The notes below the pieces were generated by a model that saw nothing but the letters and a program-made list of their open reading frames with translations, did no database searches and was not told the DNA's origin. DNA of 64,000 bases. Origin: Trebonia kvetii (GTDB lineage: Bacteria; Actinomycetota; Actinomycetes; Streptosporangiales; Streptosporangiaceae). Positions 58,111-64,000 of the stretch are shown one piece after another (the stretch's first letter is position 1; each line of letters opens with the position of its first letter). Made by a program: the position numbers and the translations under genes. Where the stretch lies: positions 124,001 to 188,000 of the forward strand of contig NZ_RPFW01000007.1 in the NCBI RefSeq assembly GCF_007827045.1. The letters are read 5' to 3'.

Positions 58111-58995
58111 ATGAAACTCGTGACCTTCAACGACGGCGCCGGCCTTAATCGCGTCGGCTATATCGACGGCGACCAGGTGATCGAGCTCGAGGTCGCCTCC
58201 GCCAGGGAGTTCTTCGAGCGCGACCGGCAGGTGGGCGAGACGGGCAACCGCTACCGGCTGGCCCAGGTGCGGCTGCGCGCGCCGATCGTGCCGAAGAAGT
58301 TCTTCCACACCGCGGGGAACTTCCGCGAGCATCACGAGGACCTGGCCCGGGTCAACTGGTCGCACCCGGTCAACAAGGGCATCGTCTTCTTCCAGAACGT
58401 GGACGCGATCATCGGCCCCGACGACCCGATCGTCTACCCAACGCAGCTGACCAGTGAGCTCGACTACGAGCTTGAGATGGCGATCGTCATCGGCAAGCCA
58501 GGCAAGTTCTTCTCCGCCGAGCAGGCGGTCGAGCACATCGGCGGCTACCTGGTCTTCAACGACATCACCGCGCGCGACATCCAGCGCAACGAGATGAAGT
58601 CGGGCGTCTTCTCCTTCTCCAAGGCGATCGACACCTTCTGCCCGATCGGCCCGTACATCCTCACCGCGGACGAGGTCGACGACCCGCACGACCTGGACAT
58701 GGAGTTGCGCGTCAACGGCCAGGTCCGGCAGAAGTCCAACACCCGCAAGATGTCGGTGTCGATACCGCAGCTGGTGGCCTACCACTCGCCGCAGGTCTAC
58801 AGCGCGGGCGACCTGCTCACCACCGGCACCGTGGCCGGGGTCGCGGCCAGCACCGACGACCCGTTCGCCAACTACCTCAAGCCTGGCGACGTGGTGGAGG
58901 CCGAGATCGAGAAGCTCGGCATCCTCCGCAACACCGTCGTCTCGTGGCGCGACGCTTACGGCACGGAGCCGCCGCCTGCCGACAGCTGGGTCTAG
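58111..58995 (+). CDS. Fumarylacetoacetate hydrolase (FAH) family protein
   Basis: A 294-residue FAH-fold enzyme. N-terminal: MKLVTFNDGAGLNRVGYIDGDQVIELEVAS. Core: KKFFHTAGNFREHHEDLARV, TSELDYELEMAIVIGK with the metal-ligand Glu residues, GGYLVFNDITARDIQ with the Asp and FCPIGPYILTADEVDDP, then LLTTGTVAGVA and LKPGDVVEAEIEKLG. Such enzymes cleave or decarboxylate beta-diketo acids late in ring-degradation pathways. The start is the ATG at 58111. It is divergent from the SDR operon and probably part of the same pathway. Confidence 0.87.
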   Translation: MKLVTFNDGAGLNRVGYIDGDQVIELEVASAREFFERDRQVGETGNRYRLAQVRLRAPIVPKKFFHTAGNFREHHEDLARVNWSHPVNKGIVFFQNVDAIIGPDDPIVYPTQLTSELDYELEMAIVIGKPGKFFSAEQAVEHIGGYLVFNDITARDIQRNEMKSGVFSFSKAIDTFCPIGPYILTADEVDDPHDLDMELRVNGQVRQKSNTRKMSVSIPQLVAYHSPQVYSAGDLLTTGTVAGVAASTDDPFANYLKPGDVVEAEIEKLGILRNTVVSWRDAYGTEPPPADSWV

Positions 58996-59053
58996 CCACT
59001 CGGCGGCGTCAGGGGTGGTCGGGGTCTCCCTGGGGTCGTGCCGGGGACGGCGG

Positions 59054-59452
59054 TCAGTCGTCGACCAGGGCCCAGGCCTCTACCTCGATCAGGTAGCCGG
59101 GTGCGAACAGGGCCGCCACCTGGACGGCGGTGCTCGCGGGCGGCTTCGCGGTGTCGATGACAGCGTCCCTGGCCACCCGCACCGCGGGCAGGTCGGCGAC
59201 GTCGAGGAGGTAGAAACCGAACTTCACCACGTCGCCGAACCCGGCGCCCGCCGCGGCCAGGCAGCGGCCAAGGTTCTCGAACACCTGCCGCGCCTGGGCG
59301 CCGGCGTCGCCTGGTCCGACGAGCTCGCCGCGGGAGTCCTGCGCGACCTGCCCGCTCACCACCACCAGCCGCCCGCGGCCGGTGACCACGTGGCTATAGC
59401 CCTGCCCCGCGGCCATCCCCTCGGGAGCCGCCACATGCCGCAGCACCGTCAT
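59054..59452 (-). CDS. RidA/YjgF family protein
   Basis: A 132-residue RidA homologue: YSHVVTGRGRLVVVSGQVAQDSRGELVGPGDAGAQARQVFENLGRCLAAAGAGFGDVVKFGFYLLDVADLP, then PPASTAVQVAALFAPGYLIEVEAWALVD. The position of the RidA catalytic Arg is occupied by LFAPGYL, lacking it, so it probably belongs to the Rid subgroups without imine deaminase activity. The ATG at 59452 follows GGAGGGGAGAAGG. It converges on the FAH gene. Confidence 0.84.
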   Translation of the reverse strand: MTVLRHVAAPEGMAAGQGYSHVVTGRGRLVVVSGQVAQDSRGELVGPGDAGAQARQVFENLGRCLAAAGAGFGDVVKFGFYLLDVADLPAVRVARDAVIDTAKPPASTAVQVAALFAPGYLIEVEAWALVDD

Positions 59453-59683
59453 CGCCTTCTCCCCTCCGCGGCACGACGTCGCCACCGCGTTCAGTCTCGT
59501 CGCTTGTCCCGCCAAGGCATCACCCCATCGGCATCAGCCTTAGACCGTCAACCGATTTCCGGCTAGGAGGCGCCGCGCCAAATATCATCCCGAACGGCTG
59601 CCTCAACCACCCCACTGGTCACGCGCTGCCCCGGGTCGATGGCAGACGATCGTGGGCGGTTCGTGATCCTTGGCGGGGGCGGG

Positions 59684-60463
59684 TCAGTGCTGGTCGCCGC
59701 TGCGGCCGAGGGTTTGCTCGGGGGTTGCGTTCGGCCGGGTCCACTGCGGTGCGGGGCGGCCGGTCGGGCCCCAGGTGGGGTTTCCGTCCACGTCCGTGCG
59801 CCAGTACCAGCAGGGGTGCTGGCCCTCGGGCCAGCCCTCGGGGGTGTCCTGCCAGGCCTCGCCGCGGCCGTAGGGGGTCAGGTCGAGCAGGGCGAAGGAA
59901 CCGCTGGCCACCTCGGTGCCGCGGCCCGTCGTGGAGTAGGTGAGGAAGACGCGGTCGCCGTCGCGCAGGAAGCAGGCGAAGTAGCCCATGTCACCGCCGA
60001 CCGGCTCGTCCAGGCCGCGCACCGAGTACCAGGGCTGGGTGTAGCCCATGAACTCGGTGAAGGGTGCCACCTCGTCCCACGGGCCTGTGGTCAGGATGGC
60101 AAACGAGACGCCGCGGGCATTGAGGTAGGACGCGTCGCGCGTGTGCCAGGCCGCGACGGTGCAGCCCTCGCACTGCCCCTGGTGCGGCGAGCCGTCCCAC
60201 CACATGTGCTTGTAGACCAGGAGCTCGTCGCGGCCCTGGAACAGGTCGGTGAACGGGACAGGGCCGTCGGCCCCGGTGATCTCGACGGTCCCGTCGAACT
60301 CCACCATCGGCAGCCGGCGGCGGGCCGCGGCGATGGCGTCGCCCTCGCGGGTGTGAGCCTTCTCGCGGACAAGCAGCTCCTCGCGGGCGGCCTGCCAGGT
60401 GGCCTGGTCGACCACGGGCGGGCGGCCCTTCAGTGCGGCGGTCGGGTCCGGCGTAGTCGTCAT
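59684..60463 (-). CDS. DUF899 family thioredoxin-like protein
   Basis: A 259-residue DUF899 protein: ARRRLPMVEFDGTVEITGADGPVPFTDLFQGRDELLVYKHMWWDG, QCEGCTVAAWHT, FAILTTGPWDEVAPFTEFMGYTQPWYS, then FLRDGDRVFLTYSTTGRGTEV and LDLTPYGRGEAWQDTPEGWPE. The family is distantly thioredoxin-like with an unproven redox role. The C-x2-C motif appears as CEGC. A DNA inverted repeat with two extra bases lies upstream (about 60509-60575). Upstream of it on the same strand is IclR, 180 bp away. Confidence 0.85.
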   Translation of the reverse strand: MTTTPDPTAALKGRPPVVDQATWQAAREELLVREKAHTREGDAIAAARRRLPMVEFDGTVEITGADGPVPFTDLFQGRDELLVYKHMWWDGSPHQGQCEGCTVAAWHTRDASYLNARGVSFAILTTGPWDEVAPFTEFMGYTQPWYSVRGLDEPVGGDMGYFACFLRDGDRVFLTYSTTGRGTEVASGSFALLDLTPYGRGEAWQDTPEGWPEGQHPCWYWRTDVDGNPTWGPTGRPAPQWTRPNATPEQTLGRSGDQH

Positions 60464-60643
60464 GGTCGTCCTCCGTGGTGTCTCGTGGCGGGCTGGGCCA
60501 TCTTGCTGGGTCGTCTGGCTGGGCTCCCCGGCGTGCTGCGACGGTCACCAAGGCAGACGAGCGACCCAGCCGGAAGTCATCGGGGCGGCGATCGCAGCCT
60601 CGCGGCCGCCGGGACCGGCGCGTCAGGCTGTCGCCGCCGCGGG

Positions 60644-61477
60644 TCAGCCCTGCTCGTGGGCGCCGTGACGGCTCGCGTCGAGCATGCTCGGGGCGCCGAG
60701 CTGGCGGGAGATGCTCTGCGCGGCGGTCTGCACGGCGTAGCCGATCCGCCGAGGCTGGGCCTCGCGCTCCGGCAGCAGCAGGCCGATCGCGGCGATGGCC
60801 TCCTCGCGCTCGCCGAAGATCGGCGCGGCGACCGCCACGATCGGCGGCTCTTCCATGCGGCGGTAGATGGCCAGGCGTTCGCGGCGGACCTCGGCGAGCG
60901 TCCTGCGCATCACCGCGGGCGGTATCAGGTTCTGGTCCGGCTCGCCACGCAGCGGCTGGGCGAGCACCTCCTCCTGCACCTCGAGCGGCGCGAACGCGAG
61001 CAGCGCGAGCCCCATCCCCGTGCAGTGCAGCGGCAGCTTGCCGCCGACCCGGTACCGCACGGCAACCGCGCTGTGCGAGGAGAACCGCTCCACCAGGGTC
61101 GCCTCGTGCCCCTCGCGCACCGCGAGCTGGACGTGCTGCCTGGTCACCGCCGCGAGGTCGCTCATGAAGGGAAGGGCGACCTGCCGCAGGCCGTGGCCGC
61201 GGGGCGCGAGCGAGGCGACTTCGAGCAGCCGCAGCCCGATCGAGTACCGCCCCTGGTCGTCGCGCTCGAGCGCACCCCAGGCGAGCAGCCGGCCTGCCAG
61301 CCGCAGCGTCGAGCTGACCGGGATGCCACTGCGCCGGGACAGCTCGCGCAGGGACAGCGTCCGGCGGGACGCGTCGAACGCCGCGAGCAGCGCGAGCGCG
61401 CGGTCCACCACCGGCTCACCCTCCGGCGGGCGCTTGCCACGGACCCTGGTCACCGGCTCGGTCGCAGCCGTCGTCAC
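60644..61477 (-). CDS. IclR family transcriptional regulator
   Basis: A 277-residue IclR protein: VVDRALALLAAFDASRRTLSLRELSRRSGIPVSSTLRLAGRLLAWGALERDDQGRYSIGLRLLEVA is the winged helix, and VRYRVGGKLPLHCTGMGLALLAF and AVAAPIFGEREEAIAAIGLL the effector domain. The GTG at 61477 follows GGAGGTGG. It is divergent from the ABC importer, and a near-perfect palindrome (61533-61549) sits between. I infer it controls the importer, the FAH/SDR region and the esterase. Confidence 0.88.
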   Translation of the reverse strand: MTTAATEPVTRVRGKRPPEGEPVVDRALALLAAFDASRRTLSLRELSRRSGIPVSSTLRLAGRLLAWGALERDDQGRYSIGLRLLEVASLAPRGHGLRQVALPFMSDLAAVTRQHVQLAVREGHEATLVERFSSHSAVAVRYRVGGKLPLHCTGMGLALLAFAPLEVQEEVLAQPLRGEPDQNLIPPAVMRRTLAEVRRERLAIYRRMEEPPIVAVAAPIFGEREEAIAAIGLLLPEREAQPRRIGYAVQTAAQSISRQLGAPSMLDASRHGAHEQG

Positions 61478-61532
61478 GGGCCACCTCCGCGGACGCGACG
61501 ATCCTCACCGTTGAGACGATCACCACAATCGC

Positions 61533-61549
61533 GTTCCATTCAATGGCAT
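61533..61549. promoter_or_regulatory. Putative IclR operator, copy A
   Basis: GTTCCATTCAATGGCAT has the core CCATT-C-AATGG, a perfect 5-1-5 palindrome, midway between the IclR and substrate-binding-protein genes. Confidence 0.6.
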
Positions 61550-61634
61550 CATTCCTGACTGGGGCGAGCCACGCCACTCATTCTTCAGGGCAAGCCGGGT
61601 GAAGCGCCCGGCATGAAAACCCCGAGAGGCCTCG

Positions 61635-63212
61635 ATGACCGGCTCCCCCTTCAAGCGCATCGGCGTCAGCGTGCTGACCGTCGCCGCCCTGTCACTGACG
61701 GCGTGCGGCAGCGCGGCGAGCAGCGGCGCAAGCGGCAGCGGCGCAAGCGGCAGCGGCGCAAGCGGCAGCGGCACGCCGAGCCAGACGCTGACCATCGGAT
61801 ATGACTCAGACCCCGCGCCCCAGGGCTACGACCCGCTGCTGTACGCGGGCGGGCAGCGGCTGTTCTACGAACCCCTGTACCAGTCACTGTTCGTCCAGAC
61901 GGCGAACGGCGGCGTCGCGCCGCAGCTCGTCACCAGCTTCAGCTATAACGCCAAGAAGACCCAGCTGACGCTGAAGCTCAAGTCCGGCGTCACCTTCACC
62001 GACGGGTCGAAGCTGACCGGACAGCTCGTCAAGGAGAACCTGGACCGGCGCAGCAACGCCAAGCTCCAGTCCTACGGCGCCTTCGCCAAGGGCGGCGCCG
62101 AGGAGATCGCAAGCGTCACGGCTCCGGACGCCGGCACCGTCGTGCTGAACTTCGCCGCGCCGCAGGCCACCTTCCAGACCAACCTGGCGGGCGAGCCCGG
62201 CATGATCATCGGCCAGAAGGGCGTCAGCGACCCGGCCGGCCTGCAGACCACCCCCGACGGCTCCGGCCCGTACACGCTGGGGCAGGCCGTCGCGGGCAGT
62301 AGCTACACGATGACCAGGAAGGCCGGCGCCGCCGCCTCGGCCTACCCCTACACGACGATCGTCTACAAGGCGTTCCTCGACAAGCAGGCCCGGGTCAACG
62401 CGCAGATCTCCGGGCAGACCGACGTCTCCATGCTGGACGCCTCCACCGCGGCGACGGCCCAGTCCAACGGCGTCACGCTGGCCAAGAACGGCGGCACCAT
62501 CCAGACGCTGCTGATCTTCGACAAGACCGGCGTCACCGCCAAGGCGTTCGGCAGCAAGGACGCGCGGCTCGCGCTCAGCTACGCCATCGACCGCGCGGCG
62601 TTCGCGAACGCCCTCGCCAAGGGCAGCCACCCGACGGCGAACGCCTTCCCGCAGGCCTCACCCGGCTACGACCCGGCGCTCGAGACCACCTACGCCTTCA
62701 GCGACACGAAGGCCAAGCAGCTGCTCGCCCAGGCGGGTTACCCGCATGGCTTCTCGCTCACCATCACATCCTCACCGACCGACGAGGTACAGATGGAGTT
62801 CCTGCAGAAGGAGTTCGCCGCGATCGGCGTCACGATGAACATCACCGAGACCACCTCCACCGCGCAGCTCTTCGCCGCCGTCAACACCCAGCCGATGGGC
62901 TTCATCCCGCTGACCTGGGCCAGCGAGATCGGCATCACGGCCGGCGTGCTCGTCGGCGGCTTCGCCAATCCGCACCGGGCGAGCGACCCGGTGATCGGGG
63001 CCGCGCTCGGCGCCGCGTCCAACGCGACGGGCGACGGCTACCCGGCGGCGCTCAAGAAGCTGAACGACGCGCTTATCGACGAGGGATGGGTGATTCCGGT
63101 CACCGAGCAGTACGCCTACGTCGGCTACAACGCCAAGAAGGTCGCCAAGCCGGTCTTCCCCGGCCAGGACGGCTACCCGCTGCTGACGTCGCTGCGGCCC
63201 GCCGCAGCCTGA
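61635..63212 (+). CDS. ABC transporter substrate-binding lipoprotein (peptide/opine/nickel family)
   Basis: A 525-residue SBP_bac_5 protein. The N-terminus ends LSLTACGSAAS with lipobox LTAC, so it is a membrane-anchored lipoprotein. After a GASGS x3 linker the domain shows LTIGYDSDPAPQGYDPLLYAGGQRLFYEPLYQSLF, VTFTDGSKLTGQLVKENLDRR, TPDGSGPYTL, ALSYAIDRAAFANALAKGSHP, AKQLLAQAGYPHGF and EFLQKEFAAIGVTMNI. It delivers oligopeptide-like or other small ligands to the permeases encoded downstream. The ATG follows GAGAGG. Likely under IclR. Confidence 0.9.
   Translation: MTGSPFKRIGVSVLTVAALSLTACGSAASSGASGSGASGSGASGSGTPSQTLTIGYDSDPAPQGYDPLLYAGGQRLFYEPLYQSLFVQTANGGVAPQLVTSFSYNAKKTQLTLKLKSGVTFTDGSKLTGQLVKENLDRRSNAKLQSYGAFAKGGAEEIASVTAPDAGTVVLNFAAPQATFQTNLAGEPGMIIGQKGVSDPAGLQTTPDGSGPYTLGQAVAGSSYTMTRKAGAAASAYPYTTIVYKAFLDKQARVNAQISGQTDVSMLDASTAATAQSNGVTLAKNGGTIQTLLIFDKTGVTAKAFGSKDARLALSYAIDRAAFANALAKGSHPTANAFPQASPGYDPALETTYAFSDTKAKQLLAQAGYPHGFSLTITSSPTDEVQMEFLQKEFAAIGVTMNITETTSTAQLFAAVNTQPMGFIPLTWASEIGITAGVLVGGFANPHRASDPVIGAALGAASNATGDGYPAALKKLNDALIDEGWVIPVTEQYAYVGYNAKKVAKPVFPGQDGYPLLTSLRPAAA
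61725..61769 (+). repeat. Three perfect 15-bp in-frame repeats in the lipoprotein linker
   Basis: GGCGCAAGCGGCAGC occurs three times in direct succession (61725, 61740, 61755), encoding GASGS x3 immediately after the lipobox. Confidence 0.9.
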
Positions 63213-63311
63213 CGTCACCCGCCCGCCCAGGCGGCCGCGAGTACCGCGGCCTCGCGCAAACCCCGCGGCCGCCTGGCGCACCACAGCGCGAAACCAGAGA
63301 AGGGACGTGAC

Positions 63312-64000
63312 ATGCTCACCTACGTCGCCCGCCGGCTCGCCTTCGCCGTCGCCACCGTCCTGGCGGCGAGCGTGGTGAGCTTCCTGCTTGTGCACGCCTC
63401 CGGCAGCACCCCGGGGGCGATCACGGCCGGCGCCGGGGCCACTCCGGCCCTGATCGCCAAGGAAAACCTCCGCCTCGGCTGGGACCAGCCGCTTGTCACG
63501 CAGTACCTGACCTGGCTCGGTCACGCGGTACAGGGGAATCTCGGCGTCTCGCTCATCGACGGGCACAACATCTGGTCCGACCTGACGAGCCGGCTGCCGG
63601 TCACCGCCTCCATCGCCGTCTTCGCCACGCTGCTCAGCGGCATCCTCGGCACGGCGATCGGCGTCGCCGCCGCGGTACGCGGCGGCGTGGTCGACCGGGT
63701 GGTCACCGTCGGCGGCGGCATCGCGCTGTCGCTGCCCCAGTTCTGGATCGGCATCCTGCTCGTCTACCTGATCGCGATCAAGGCGGGCCTGTTGCCCGCC
63801 CGCCACCGGCTACATCGCGTTCAGCGCGTCACCGGGCCAGTACTTGCAGAGCCTGGCGCTCCCGGTCGTCACCCTGGCCATCACCGGCACGGCGATCATC
63901 GCGCGCACCACCCGCACCGGGATGGTCTCGGCGCTGCGGCAGGAGCACATCAGGACGCTGCACGCGCTCGGCACCCCGCCGTGGCGGATCCGCTACGTGC
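63312..64000 (+). pseudogene. ABC transporter permease (DppB-type), partial at window end, apparently frameshifted
   Basis: The ATG at 63312 follows AGAAGGG. The protein starts MLTYVARRLAFAVATVLAAS and continues VVSFLLVHASGSTPGAI, NLRLGWDQPLVTQYLTWLGHAVQGNLG, ITAS-type IAVFATLLSGILGTAIG and LSLPQFWIGILLVYLIAIKAGLLPA, a DppB/OppB-type permease. At 63795-63803 (CCCGCCCGCC) the frame shifts; the expected TGYIAFSASPGQYLQSLALPVV then TLAITGTAIIARTTRTGMV and HALGTPPWRIRYV continues in another frame to the window edge. A 4-bp duplication or equivalent +1 change explains it. The gene continues past the window. Confidence 0.8.

Noticed and set aside
58111..58995. FAH-family gene as the missing fumarylpyruvate hydrolase of the gentisate operon
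   Set aside because: It is 46 kb away and linked by motif to the IclR regulon; the assignment would be guesswork.
59639..61558. 639-codon frame opposite DUF899 and IclR
   Set aside because: Shadow frame; both minus-strand proteins have clear family signatures.
1..64000. CRISPR array or complete prophage/IS element
   Set aside because: No regularly spaced direct repeats with unique spacers, no transposase frames and no structural phage genes were seen; only an integrase scrap exists.

Overview
The window is high-GC actinobacterial chromosome. The organism is probably a morphologically complex actinomycete: an SsgB-type sporulation regulator sits at 757-1191, NAD synthesis is nadABC under an NrtR-type regulator, one short-chain dehydrogenase is of the mycofactocin-associated type, F420/FMN split-barrel proteins occur, and leaderless genes with a TANNNT box 6-7 nt before the start codon are common. 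I cannot name the genus.

0-2 kb: the C-terminal scrap of a tyrosine integrase lies against tRNA-Val(CAC), followed by a gene-poor stretch, ssgB, and tRNA-Gly and tRNA-Cys. 2-15 kb is mixed metabolism: glutathione peroxidase, a P1 (S58) peptidase, a carbamoylase-type M20 hydrolase next to a fused lysR/DUF1028 pseudogene, an SDR with its divergent TetR and a perfect operator, a Nudix-GNAT fusion, and a gentisate operon (gentisate dioxygenase plus a frameshifted 3-hydroxybenzoate hydroxylase). 14.4-19.3 kb is nrtR and the translationally coupled nadA-nadB-nadC operon, in which nadB and nadC carry low-complexity insertions.

19.4-25 kb is an eroded accessory stretch after tRNA-Val(GAC): a truncated conserved gene, a small membrane protein, a 45-codon ORF, dodecin, a large acyl-CoA dehydrogenase, and the two ends of a deleted pyruvate phosphate dikinase. 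25-29 kb looks like a DosR/DevR-type hypoxia or dormancy cluster: universal stress protein, CoA hydrolase/transferase, split-barrel flavoprotein and flavodoxin, with three GGGAC-N4-GTCCC-like boxes. 29-38 kb holds a degenerate polysaccharide deacetylase, an intradiol dioxygenase, PspA, a B12-binding-fold protein beside icmF (fused isobutyryl-CoA mutase), a divergent MarR, a PHP-domain protein and a truncated permease.

38-48 kb is an amine/flavin catabolic and export region: a RidA-DUF1028-trimethylamine-dehydrogenase-like operon, divergent LysR, a flavin monooxygenase, an MMPL exporter and an MFS exporter with a palindromic operator. 48.7-54 kb contains small enzymes, two of them damaged (a frameshifted secreted metallophosphoesterase and an internally deleted transglutaminase-like protein). 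54-64 kb is a catabolic regulon: two alpha/beta hydrolases, an amidohydrolase, an SDR, an FAH-family enzyme, a RidA protein, a DUF899 protein, an IclR regulator and the start of a peptide/opine-type ABC importer. Three intergenic regions in it share a near-palindromic motif that I read as the IclR operator.

The strongest leads are the IclR-motif regulon, the DosR-like boxes, widespread leaderless starts, in-frame tandem repeats inside conserved enzymes, and several gene-decay scars. No CRISPR array, complete prophage, insertion sequence or biosynthetic gene cluster was seen.
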